From positions 1-64,000 of the forward strand of contig NZ_GL882519.1 of the NCBI RefSeq assembly GCF_000195595.1: DNA of 64,000 nucleotides, given 5' to 3'. Numbering within the stretch: the stretch's first letter is position 1; each line of letters begins with the position of its first letter. Below, in pieces: positions 1-7,283 of the stretch. Both the position numbers and the translations under genes were made by a program. The notes under the pieces are model-generated. The model was given only the letters and a program-made list of their open reading frames with translations. It was not told the origin of the DNA and did no database searches. This stretch comes from Actinomyces sp. oral taxon 170 str. F0386. GTDB lineage: Bacteria; Actinomycetota; Actinomycetes; Actinomycetales; Actinomycetaceae.

Positions 1-402
1 CTGGCCCGCGGTGCCGCCCGAGAGCGGGCCCGCGCCGCCGAGGTCGCCGATCTGCCGGCCGCCGTCGGCCGCGCCCTGGAGACCATGCCCGATGCCGAGG
101 CCCTCCCGGGCGTATGGGCCTCCCAGCGTACCGACCCGGGCCTGCTGCTCTCCGGCGTCGTCACCCCCGAGATCCCCTGGGACGAGGCGATGGCCGCGCT
201 CGACGTCCCCGCCCTGCTGCTCACCGGTGACCGGCCCGGCAGCGCCCGCGTGGGCCGCGAGGGCCTGGCCACCGCCGCCCGCAACCCCCGCATCACCCCG
301 GTCCTCATCCCCGGAGCCGGCCACCAGGTGCGCCGCAGTGACCCGGAGACCTTCTACCGCGCCGTCGACCCCTGGCTGGCCGAGGTGCTGCCGGTGGGCT
401 GA
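1..402 (+). CDS. alpha/beta hydrolase, C-terminal part
   Basis: The reading frame is open from the first base of the window and ends at a stop at 400-402, so the N-terminus and the nucleophile elbow lie upstream and are not visible. The visible part has the layout of the end of an alpha/beta hydrolase: a strand reading PALLLTGDRPG, which is the usual place of the catalytic acid, then a strand ending in IPGAGHQV, where the His is the likely catalytic histidine, then a short helix with FYRAVDPWL. Substrate cannot be told from this fragment. The fold assignment is from motif order only. Confidence 0.7.
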   Translation: MARGAARERARAAEVADLPAAVGRALETMPDAEALPGVWASQRTDPGLLLSGVVTPEIPWDEAMAALDVPALLLTGDRPGSARVGREGLATAARNPRITPVLIPGAGHQVRRSDPETFYRAVDPWLAEVLPVG

Positions 403-505
403 GCCCGCGGAACGCCGGCGCCCGAGCCTCGGGAGAGACGGAGAACTCCCGCGGCGCGCAGGGCCGCGTCGTTGGTCAGCTGCGCGCCCGTGGGAGGATG
501 CGGGC

Positions 506-1819
506 ATGGCAGCTGTGTCCGAGAAAGCCCGGAAGGCCTCCGTCCCCGTCCCTGGGGAGCGCACGCAGGGGGAGACCATCGCCTACCTCTTAGCGATGCT
601 GACCATCGGCGCGGTGGGGCTCTACCTCATCAAGGACCTCTTCGCCCCGGCCTTTTTCGCCCTCACCCTCGTGGTGACGGTCCGGCCGCTGGTGTCCTGG
701 ATGACGCGCCACCACGTGCCCCGGGTGCTGGCGGCGACGACGGCGATCCTGCTCATCTTCACCTTCGTCGTCCTGCTGTTTGCGGCCCTGGCCGTCGCGG
801 TGGCCCAGCTCGTCGACACTCTTCCGCAGTACGCCCCCAAGTTCCAGGCGATCTGGCGTCAGGCCGAGACCCAGCTCAACGGCATGGGGGTCGACCAGTC
901 CACGGTGCTCAAGCAGGTCACCAACGTCCTGGACACCTCCAGGCTCGTCACGGTGGCGCAGACGATTCTGGCGCAGGTGACCTCGGCCAGCGCGATGCTC
1001 AGTGTTATGGCGATGGTGGTCGTCTTCCTCATGTTCGACACCGCCAAGATCGAGATCCGCACCGCGGCCCTCAACGTCCTCAAGCCGGGCATGGCCTCCG
1101 CCCTCGTCTCCTTCTGTGAGGCGGTGCGCTCCTACTGGATGGTCTCGACGGTGTTCGGCCTCATTGTGGCCGTCATCAACGTGCTGACTCTGTGGTACCT
1201 GGATGTGCCGATGGCCATCACCTGGGGCGTGGTCTCCTTCATCACCAACTACATCCCGAACATCGGGTTCGTCCTGGGCGTGGTCCCACCGGCGATCCTG
1301 GGGCTGGTGGACTCCGGGCCCTGGACGGCGCTGTGGGTCGTTCTGTCCTACGTGGTGGCGAACTTCGTCATCCAGTCCCTCGTCCAGCCCAAGTTCACCG
1401 GGGACGCGGTGGGGCTCAACACGACGACGACGTTCCTGTGCCTGCTGTTCTGGTCCACTGTCATCGGGGCGCTGGGGACGATCCTGGCGGTACCGCTGAC
1501 CCTGTTCGTCAAGGCCCTCCTCATCGACTCCGACCCGCGCTCGCGCTGGGTGGGGATCTTCCTGTCCGCCGGCGACTCGCCTGTGCGCGACCCCGACGAG
1601 CTGGACGAGGACGTGCTCGATGAGCTGGACCTCGACGGTGACGGCGTCGGGGAGGCGGACCCCGACCACGGCCGTTCCGTCGTCGAGCAGGTTACCGAGA
1701 AGGCTGAGGCGGCACAGAAGCCTGAGAAGGCCGGGAAGGTTGAGAAGGCGGCCAGGGGCGCCGACGACGTCGATGGATCCATGCCGTCCGGCAGCCATCA
1801 ACGCTTCCAGGCGGACTGA
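506..1819 (+). CDS. AI-2E family transporter (PerM-like membrane protein)
   Basis: A 437-residue polytopic membrane protein. The ATG at 506 was chosen because GGAGG sits about 8 bases upstream; longer in-frame extensions have no hydrophobic or motif support. Two N-terminal membrane segments (roughly residues 25-95) are followed by a soluble helical stretch with QLVDTLPQYAPKFQ, then a cluster of segments with TNYIPNIGFVLGVVPPAILG, the characteristic core of the AI-2E/PerM exporter family. The last 75 residues are a highly charged tail, Asp/Glu-rich then Lys/Ala-rich, with no membrane segment. The family is linked to quorum-signal export, Na+/H+ exchange or unknown substrates, so no substrate is claimed here. 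Confidence 0.88.
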   Translation: MAAVSEKARKASVPVPGERTQGETIAYLLAMLTIGAVGLYLIKDLFAPAFFALTLVVTVRPLVSWMTRHHVPRVLAATTAILLIFTFVVLLFAALAVAVAQLVDTLPQYAPKFQAIWRQAETQLNGMGVDQSTVLKQVTNVLDTSRLVTVAQTILAQVTSASAMLSVMAMVVVFLMFDTAKIEIRTAALNVLKPGMASALVSFCEAVRSYWMVSTVFGLIVAVINVLTLWYLDVPMAITWGVVSFITNYIPNIGFVLGVVPPAILGLVDSGPWTALWVVLSYVVANFVIQSLVQPKFTGDAVGLNTTTTFLCLLFWSTVIGALGTILAVPLTLFVKALLIDSDPRSRWVGIFLSAGDSPVRDPDELDEDVLDELDLDGDGVGEADPDHGRSVVEQVTEKAEAAQKPEKAGKVEKAARGADDVDGSMPSGSHQRFQAD

Positions 1820-1933
1820 TCGTCTGAGGGTTCGCCGGTCACCTCGGGGAATCGGCGACTGCGCCTTGCCACGAGAACGCAGTCCTGGCGGTAAAAGTAG
1901 TCCTCGACCAGGATCAGTGCATCAGGTCGCGGG

Positions 1934-2264
1934 TCAGGTCTCGTTCCAGGTACGGAGAGCCTCGACGACCGGTGGCAGATTGACTAAGACTGTCTGTCGG
2001 ACGATGGCGTCGTCGATGAAACCGTAGTCGTGAGCGATGCGGTTACGCATTCCCCGCATCTTCGGCCACTGGCTGCCAAGAAGGTGTGCGCGGATGTCGG
2101 GGTCCAATGCTCCGAGTGCTTCCACCCCGGCCGAGAGTCTCATCGCGATCGCATCGATGACGATCTGGTCGGAGAGATCCCTCTCCGAGTGACTGATGGC
2201 GATATCAAAATGCTCGAGGGTTTTCCGAGATGATCTCGGTGGCCGTTCTACTGACGGGGCTCAT
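1934..2264 (-). pseudogene. hepT: HepT-like HEPN toxin (DUF86), frameshifted near the N-terminus
   Basis: The intact-looking part (from ATG 2143, 69 codons) carries the HEPN signature RNRIAHDY, that is R-X4-H-X-Y, plus MRLSAGVEAL and LPPVVEAL typical of DUF86/HepT. Upstream in the same frame homology-like sequence continues without a start (KTLEHFDIAISHSERDLSDQ) until a stop at 2261. The natural start is ATG 2264, overlapping the mntA stop as ATGA, but that frame (MSPVSRTATEIIS) hits a stop at 2205. Joining the two needs one base skipped around 2222-2226, giving about 109 residues, normal for HepT. So the gene either has a one-base insertion, is a decayed toxin, or starts internally at 2143. 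The partner antitoxin MntA looks intact. Confidence 0.72.
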
Positions 2265-2746
2265 AGCGGGACCGCCTCGGAGATGATTCGCTCGCGCATC
2301 GTCGGACGGATATTGGTGTCGGGCACCAGATCGACGTCGGTGTCGAGCACCGATCCCAGCTCCATCTCCAGCCCGGCCAGGTCCATGAGCCCGAGTGGTT
2401 GGTCCATGTGGAAGAGCAGGTCGATGTCGGAGCCCTCGTGCTCTCGGCCGGTGGCCACGGAGCCGAAGACACGGACATTCGAGCCGCCGGCAGCCTTGAC
2501 CGTCTCGATGACCTCGTGGCGCGCGGACCGCAGGCGCCGGGCCAGTGGCGTGGTGCCGTGAAAGCGCAGAAGGCGGGAGACCTCCGGCTGGCTTCGACCG
2601 ATCTGTCGGGCGATCTCCTTCTGGGACATGCCGTCTCTGGAGGCCTTGCGCACGGCCGTAACCAGCCGCTCCCGCGCCTGGCGGACCGCCTTATCCGTCT
2701 CCTGGGCGACGGCTGCCAGGTTCTCGGCCGGATCAGCGACAGACAT
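2261..2746 (-). CDS. mntA: MntA-type nucleotidyltransferase antitoxin with N-terminal HTH
   Basis: 161 residues. Residues about 40-62 (MSQKEIARQIGRSQPEVSRLLR) form a helix-turn-helix, an addition to the minimal MNT fold that would allow DNA binding. Residues 94-110 hold the minimal nucleotidyltransferase motif, FGS followed by D107-x-D109 (GSDIDL). MntA proteins of type VII toxin-antitoxin systems neutralise HepT by adding AMP groups to the tyrosine of its R-X4-H-X-Y motif, and both parts are seen here. The stop overlaps the presumed hepT start (ATGA), indicating translational coupling. A near-consensus promoter and a small palindrome lie just upstream, and there is no ribosome binding site, so the mRNA is probably leaderless. 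Confidence 0.85.
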   Translation of the reverse strand: MSVADPAENLAAVAQETDKAVRQARERLVTAVRKASRDGMSQKEIARQIGRSQPEVSRLLRFHGTTPLARRLRSARHEVIETVKAAGGSNVRVFGSVATGREHEGSDIDLLFHMDQPLGLMDLAGLEMELGSVLDTDVDLVPDTNIRPTMRERIISEAVPL

Positions 2747-2752
2747 GATCTC

Positions 2753-2780
2753 ATCATAGCAAGTGCTATATCCGTGTCAT
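2753..2780 (-). promoter_or_regulatory. mntA promoter with overlapping palindrome, leaderless start
   Basis: On the minus strand ATGACA (2780-2775), a 16-base spacer and TATGAT (2758-2753) precede the mntA ATG by 6 bases, placing transcription start at or next to the start codon. The palindrome ATAGC-AAGT-GCTAT (2756-2769) overlaps the -10 box and is a candidate operator for the HTH of MntA (inference). Confidence 0.5.
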
Positions 2781-2803
2781 CGAGGGTGTCGGAGCCCTCG
2801 GGC

Positions 2804-3751
2804 TCAGCCCTCGGCGCGGCCCTGGCGCCAGTAGCCCATGAAGGCCACGGAGCGCCGGTCGATGCCGCGCTCGCTGACCAGGTGACGGCGCATCGTCCGC
2901 ACGGCGGCCGCCTCCCCGGCGAGCCACGCGTACAGGGTCGTGCGCTTGAGCGCGTCCCCGCCCTTGGCGTGGCGCGGCACGTCCCACAGCAGCTCACGGT
3001 CGACGTCGATCTCCTCGACCTCCTGCGGCACCCCCACCGGGCACAGCTCCTTGGCGGCCCGGCGCACACCCTCGACGAGCAGCTCACCGTGTGCGCGCCC
3101 GTTGCGCCCAACCACCCGCACCTCGATCCTGGGATGCACGGGCAGGTAAGGAGCATCCTCGTCACCGGGCATCTCGACGACGGCGACTCCCCGGGCGCTC
3201 GACGGCAGGTCCTCCAGGATCCGGGCGATCGCTGGTGCCGCCGTCTCGTCCCCGCCCAGCAGGTAGCGCTCGGTCACCCGCGGTGGCACGAAGTCCACGC
3301 CCCCGGCGTCGCCGTCCCACTGCCGGTTCGGTCCCAGCAGGACCGCCTCGGTACCGACCTCGGCCTCAAGGATCCACCGCGCGGCCGGGCCGAGCGGGTC
3401 GTGCACCACCATGTCGACATCCACCTCCGCACGCGTTCCGCCCGGACCCTCCGCCTCGTGGCGAACCGTGCGCGTCGTATAGGTGCGGATCGAGCACCGG
3501 TGCTCCTCGGGCAGCTTCATCAACCGGCCGTACCAGTCCTCGCCGTCGGGCAGCTGCTCATAACCCGACGCCGGCGCCGGCAGCACCAGCTTGATCCGCT
3601 GGTCCCAGCCCGGGTCGGCGTAGTGGACCAGATCGTCCCCGATGAAGGTGAAGCGTCGCATGGACGGCGTCACGTCGCGGATTGCCGCCACCGTGACATG
3701 GAAGAAGCGGAACGGGGACGTCGGTGAGGCGGACGGTCTGGCTGGGCTCAT
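2804..3751 (-). CDS. siderophore-interacting protein (FAD-dependent ferric-siderophore reductase)
   Basis: 315 residues, the usual length for the SIP/ViuB family. An N-terminal FAD-binding barrel (MRRFTFIGDDLVHYADPGWDQRIKLVLP near residues 30-60; RTYTTRTVR for the flavin-binding turn) is followed by an NAD(P)H-binding half with LLGGDETAAPAIARIL and the C-terminal helix VRTMRRHLVSERGI. Family members reduce ferric siderophores in the cytoplasm to release iron. The gene stands alone with no transporter alongside. A weak DtxR/IdeR-like half site lies 240 bases upstream (around 3993-4009), too far to be convincing. Confidence 0.9.
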   Translation of the reverse strand: MSPARPSASPTSPFRFFHVTVAAIRDVTPSMRRFTFIGDDLVHYADPGWDQRIKLVLPAPASGYEQLPDGEDWYGRLMKLPEEHRCSIRTYTTRTVRHEAEGPGGTRAEVDVDMVVHDPLGPAARWILEAEVGTEAVLLGPNRQWDGDAGGVDFVPPRVTERYLLGGDETAAPAIARILEDLPSSARGVAVVEMPGDEDAPYLPVHPRIEVRVVGRNGRAHGELLVEGVRRAAKELCPVGVPQEVEEIDVDRELLWDVPRHAKGGDALKRTTLYAWLAGEAAAVRTMRRHLVSERGIDRRSVAFMGYWRQGRAEG

Positions 3752-4121
3752 CTCGGGACTCCTTCGTGCGTCTGGCGGTGTGGTGTTGGGAAGCGCCTAC
3801 GAGACCGCTCTGAGGACTGCTTGAGGCGGCTATCAGACGGCACCGGTGGTTGGCGATCGGATGGGGCTGCTCCCGTTCCTCCTCCGGTGCCGTGCGCGTC
3901 ATGGCGGCCCTTGGGGAGGATGGTGGGCGTGGCGAAGACCGGACCGGAGATGGCCCCGGGGGACAGAGCGAGTATGGCGATGCTAACCGAGGGGAGGCAT
4001 ACCTAACAATGGGTGGGTTGGTGCAGTGCGGCACGCTGACGCCGCGTCATCGTCCGCGGTTCTCGCGGAAGACCGAACGGCCGCTGGTCTCCAAGGCGGG
4101 ACCGAGGGTGGTGCCGGTTGC
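3752..4121. other. intergenic region between SIP and ROK genes
   Basis: 370 bases with no convincing ORF; the open frames here are shadows. The only motif noticed is AGGCATACCTAAC around 3995-4007, which partly resembles an iron-box (DtxR/IdeR) half with a short inverted AGG/CCT. It could serve the downstream minus-strand SIP gene, but distance and match are poor. Confidence 0.35.
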
Positions 4122-5069
4122 TCAGGGCTGGCGGGCCAGGTCCGCGGCGCCCACGAGTCCGGCCTCCTGGCCGCCCTCGGCCAGCACCACCGGGATGGTG
4201 GGACGATGGCCGCCCGCGGTGAGGTTGGCGGCGAAGGCCTTGCGCGTGGGGGCCAGCAGGATGTCGCCGGCCTCGGCCAGGCCCCCGGCGATGACGATGA
4301 CCTCGGGGTCCAGCAGCGCGCACATGTCCGCCAGCCCCACCCCCAGCCAGTGGGTGAGCTGCTCGTAGCACTCCAGGGCGGCCGGGTCCCCCTCGCGGGC
4401 GGCCGCGGTGACGGCCTTGCCGGAGATGTGCTCCGGGTCGCCGCCGGAGAGCTCGATGATGCGGGCGGCGTAGGCCGGGCGGAACTGCGCCAGCTCCCAG
4501 CCGTTGACCCCCAGGGCCGTGCCGGCGCTGTAACGCTCCAGGCAGCCGCGCAGTCCGCAGCCGCAGGGGCGCCCGCCGGGGACGACGGTGATGTGCCCGA
4601 TCTCCCCGCCGAAGCCGGCCGCCCCGCGCAGGAGGCGCCCGTCGACGATGATCGCCCCGCCCACGCCGGTGCCGATGGCCACGATCAGGGCGTTGCGCTT
4701 GCCGCGGGCCGCTCCGAAGCGGGCCTCGGCCCACCCGAAGGCGTTGGCGTCGTTCTCGACGACGACCGGCAGGCCCACACCCTCGGAGACGACGTCGCCG
4801 ACGCGCATCCCCGTCCAGTCCAGGTTGGTGCCGTGCGCCATCGTGTTGCGGTCGGAGGACACGAAGCCCGCTGCCCCGATACCCACGGTGGCCGCGTCCG
4901 GGAAGTCCTCGCGCAGGCGCCGCACCACCGTGGTGATCGTGTCGATGATCGCCTGGCGGTCGGCGGCGGGCGAGTCACGCCGAATGGTCTGCAGAACCTG
5001 TCCGTCGTCGTCGACGACGCCGGCCGCGATCTTCGTCCCGCCGACATCCACGCCAATGCTCAGTGCCAT
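4122..5069 (-). CDS. ROK family glucokinase
   Basis: 315 residues from ATG 5069, chosen because AAGGAG lies 7 bases upstream; the longer frame to 5111 lacks a binding site. The N-terminus has the ATP phosphate-binding motif GVDVGGTKIAAG, the middle has ENDANAFGWAEARFGAA and GTGVGGAIIVDGRLLRG, and the ROK zinc-binding signature CGCGLRGCLERY is complete. ROK kinases of this length and motif set in actinobacteria are ATP-dependent glucokinases, producing glucose-6-phosphate. No DNA-binding domain is present, so it is a kinase and not a ROK repressor. Sugar specificity is inferred from the family. Confidence 0.9.
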   Translation of the reverse strand: MALSIGVDVGGTKIAAGVVDDDGQVLQTIRRDSPAADRQAIIDTITTVVRRLREDFPDAATVGIGAAGFVSSDRNTMAHGTNLDWTGMRVGDVVSEGVGLPVVVENDANAFGWAEARFGAARGKRNALIVAIGTGVGGAIIVDGRLLRGAAGFGGEIGHITVVPGGRPCGCGLRGCLERYSAGTALGVNGWELAQFRPAYAARIIELSGGDPEHISGKAVTAAAREGDPAALECYEQLTHWLGVGLADMCALLDPEVIVIAGGLAEAGDILLAPTRKAFAANLTAGGHRPTIPVVLAEGGQEAGLVGAADLARQP

Positions 5070-5161
5070 GCCCCTGCTCCTTGTGAAAACGACCGTTGTT
5101 GACGTTGCCATCCGCGCCGCCGCTTGCTCAACGACCGATGAGATGAGTAGGGGAAGAATAA

Positions 5162-5199
5162 CGTCCCCGGGCCCGCCGTGGTGACGAGTTCGGGGGACG
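5162..5199 (-). terminator. putative terminator of the DsbA-like gene
   Basis: CGTCCCC (5162-5168) pairs with GGGGACG (5193-5199); on the minus strand the hairpin is followed by TTATTCTT. It lies 14 bases beyond the stop of the DsbA-like gene. The loop is long (24 bases), so confidence is moderate. Confidence 0.45.
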
Positions 5200-5213
5200 G
5201 GAGGACGAGGTCG

Positions 5214-6056
5214 TCAGCGCGACGCCGTCGGCGCCGCGGAGGTCGTCGAGGTCGTGGCAGCCTTGGCCTTGGCGGCCTGGCTGTTGATGACGGCCTTCAT
5301 GTAGTCGGCGTCCTGGAAGCCGCTGATGAAGGTCTCGCCCACGATCATGAACGGGGTGCCCGTGATGCCGATCGAGTGGGCGTGGTTCTTGGCCTCGGTG
5401 ACGGCACTGACGGTCTCGGCGGCGTTCATGTCGCTGCGGAACTTCTCGATGTCCGCCACCCCGGCCCGCTTGGCGAAGGCGACCAGCGAGTCCTCGGTGT
5501 ACTCCGGGTGGCCCTGGGGGTCGGCGGCGGCGTAGACGGCGTCGTGGAGCTCCCAGAACCTGCCCTGCTTGGCGGCGGCCCGGCCGGCCTGGGCGGCCAG
5601 GGGCGAGGTGGGGCTGATCTGGGCCAGATCGCGCCACTCGATGCGCAAGGTGCCCTGGTCCACCAGGTCGGCGAGCTCGGGCTCGACCTTCTGGGCGAAC
5701 TGGGTGCAGTAGGGGCAGGCGAAGTCGGAGTAGATGACCATGACGACCGGGGCGTCGACCTTGCCCTTGGCCTGGGCGTCGGCGGGGTCGCGGTGGGTCT
5801 CGGCGTGAATGAGCTCCAGGGTCTGCGCGTCGGCCACCGGCGGTGCCGGCGTCGGCTCGGGGACCGCTGTGGCCGAGGCGGAGGTGGCCGCCCGGCCGGC
5901 GGCGGCGCCGTTATGGTGCCGGGAGGCGACGTTCTGCAGCAGCAGCGCGGCGAGGACCGCCAGGATGACGGCGATGACCACGAGGACGATCACCGTGGTG
6001 CGGTTGCCCCTCGACTGAGCAGGTGTCGGCGTCGGAGAAGGCGGCTGAACACTCAT
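5214..6056 (-). CDS. membrane-anchored DsbA-like thioredoxin-fold oxidoreductase
   Basis: 280 residues from ATG 6056. A cytoplasmic Pro/Thr-rich N-terminus is followed by one membrane anchor (TTVIVLVVIAVILAVLAALLL, residues about 19-39), an Ala/Thr/Pro linker, then a DsbA/DSBA-like thioredoxin domain with the active site CPYC in VIYSDFACPYCTQF and the cis-Pro loop GITGTPFMIVG. It should act outside the membrane, forming or shuffling disulfides in secreted proteins. The two secreted SGNH hydrolases at 13-17.7 kb contain several cysteines and are plausible clients (inference). The C-terminus is a Thr/Ser/Ala tail. The longer frame to 6128 is less likely, since the added residues are Arg/Ser-rich. 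Confidence 0.87.
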   Translation of the reverse strand: MSVQPPSPTPTPAQSRGNRTTVIVLVVIAVILAVLAALLLQNVASRHHNGAAAGRAATSASATAVPEPTPAPPVADAQTLELIHAETHRDPADAQAKGKVDAPVVMVIYSDFACPYCTQFAQKVEPELADLVDQGTLRIEWRDLAQISPTSPLAAQAGRAAAKQGRFWELHDAVYAAADPQGHPEYTEDSLVAFAKRAGVADIEKFRSDMNAAETVSAVTEAKNHAHSIGITGTPFMIVGETFISGFQDADYMKAVINSQAAKAKAATTSTTSAAPTASR

Positions 6057-6170
6057 GGCAGGGAGTCTGTCAGAGGAGCGCCTCCCGGCGACACGCCTGA
6101 TAGGGCTGGTGGGAGCACACTTCGTCACAGCCGTCTCAGAGGTGTCTCAGCGGCGGTCCCAACCTCACGG

Positions 6171-6203
6171 GCCGCTCACGAGCGGCTCACAGGGCGCTCA
6201 CGA
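6171..6203. repeat. three tandem 11-bp units
   Basis: GCCGCTCACGA, GCGGCTCACAG and GGCGCTCACGA follow one another without gaps. They lie between the crcB end and the DsbA-like gene, about 115 bases upstream of the latter. A related GTCTCAG doublet precedes them. No function is evident. Confidence 0.6.
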
Positions 6204-6243
6204 ATGTCACTGGATGTCATCGGCGTCGGGCTGACGTCGTCGC

Positions 6244-6717
6244 TCACCTCAGGGCGGCACCCGCGAGCAGCCCGAGCCCGACGGTGCCCAGAGTCCCCGC
6301 CGTCATGAGGGCGGTGTGCCCGAGGGCCGGTCCCCACCGGCCCGCCAGGAGCAACCGCGCCCCCTCGACGCAGGCCGTGGAGAAGGTCGAGTACCCGCCC
6401 AGGAACCCGGTCCCCAGGACGGTCAGCGCCGTGGCGGCCCAGGACCCGGAGTCCGGGGACTCGCCCGCCCAGCCCACGAGCAGGCCCATGAGAAGGCAAG
6501 CCGACACGTTGACGACGACGGTGCCCCAGGGCATCCGCGGCGCCTGGGATACGCCGGAACGACGCCGTGTCGAAGCAGCCGCTGAGGCGGCCGCTCTCAG
6601 CCGGTTCACGTGGGTGTCGACACTCCAGCGGCAGGCCGCTCCCGCTCCGCCGGCCAGCGCCAGGGGGAGCCAGTCGGCGAGCCACCCCATCAGCCCGGTG
6701 GCCCCGGCCCCGCTCAT
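6244..6717 (-). CDS. crcB: CrcB/Fluc fluoride channel subunit 1
   Basis: 157 residues from ATG 6717, which overlaps the stop of the upstream crcB (ATGA). The family hallmarks are present: GGAGAACRW near the N-terminus, GTVVVNVSACLLMGLL for the pore Asn helix, and GFLGGYSTFSTACVE, the Fluc phenylalanine-box turn. Four membrane segments are visible, with an Arg/Ala-rich insert between the first and second. Fluc channels export fluoride as dual-topology dimers; two adjacent, non-identical genes imply a heterodimer of oppositely oriented subunits. Confidence 0.88.
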   Translation of the reverse strand: MSGAGATGLMGWLADWLPLALAGGAGAACRWSVDTHVNRLRAAASAAASTRRRSGVSQAPRMPWGTVVVNVSACLLMGLLVGWAGESPDSGSWAATALTVLGTGFLGGYSTFSTACVEGARLLLAGRWGPALGHTALMTAGTLGTVGLGLLAGAALR

Positions 6718-7283
6718 GACGCCTCCCTGAGGGAGGGGCCGCCTTGACGGCCCCGGCGTCCCACCCGGCCGGCCAGCCACAGCCCGAGGCCGGCCGCCAC
6801 CAGTCCGATCGCCGTCGACCCCAGGAGGTAGGCGGCACCGAGGGCCGGGTGCCCGCCGGCCTCCCCGGAGGCCAGGATCCGGTGGCTCTCCAGGATGAAG
6901 GTCGAGTGCGTCGTCAGGGCGCCGAGCACCCCTGTGCCCAGGGCCAGTCGCAGACGGGGGCGCTGCTCGCCGAGCGACCCGAGCAACAGCCCCAGGGCCA
7001 GGGCGCCGACGACGTTGATGGCCAGCGTCGTCGTCGGCAGGTGCCCGGGTGCAGCGGGCCAGGATCGCTCGAGGGCCGCGCGCACCAGGGTGCCCGCGCA
7101 GCCTCCCACGGCGACCAGGGTGAGCGATCCGGCCACCGACGGGGCCCGTCCGGCTGCTGAAGGGGAGGGCGGGGGTGCTGGCTCAGCTGCTGGAGTGGCA
7201 GACGGTGCGGGTACTTCCGTCTCGGGCTCGGAACCGGACACGGACCTGGTTCCGGTCGCGGACTCGGGCTCCGCCTCAGCCAT
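6714..7283 (-). CDS. crcB: CrcB/Fluc fluoride channel subunit 2
   Basis: 189 residues from ATG 7283; the first bases overlap the end of the upstream DUF2079 gene by 8 bases. The N-terminal 55 residues are low complexity (Glu, Ser, Pro, Ala) and not part of the fold. The Fluc core begins at LTLVAVGGCAGTLVRAAL and includes TTTLAINVVGALALG and GVLGALTTHSTFILE, matching the GxxGxxTTFST turn. It is presumably the partner of the overlapping second crcB. No fluoride riboswitch was recognised upstream; expression probably runs through from the membrane-protein gene. Confidence 0.85.
   Translation of the reverse strand: MAEAEPESATGTRSVSGSEPETEVPAPSATPAAEPAPPPSPSAAGRAPSVAGSLTLVAVGGCAGTLVRAALERSWPAAPGHLPTTTLAINVVGALALGLLLGSLGEQRPRLRLALGTGVLGALTTHSTFILESHRILASGEAGGHPALGAAYLLGSTAIGLVAAGLGLWLAGRVGRRGRQGGPSLREAS

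Noticed and set aside
590..1801. Long minus-strand ORF opposite the AI-2E-type gene (403 codons)
   Set aside because: Composition (Arg/Asp/His/Gln-rich) is that of an antisense shadow; the plus strand has a clear membrane protein with RBS.
3993..4009. DtxR/IdeR iron box for the SIP gene
   Set aside because: Only about half of the consensus positions fit and it lies about 240 bases from the start codon; mentioned only as a weak motif.
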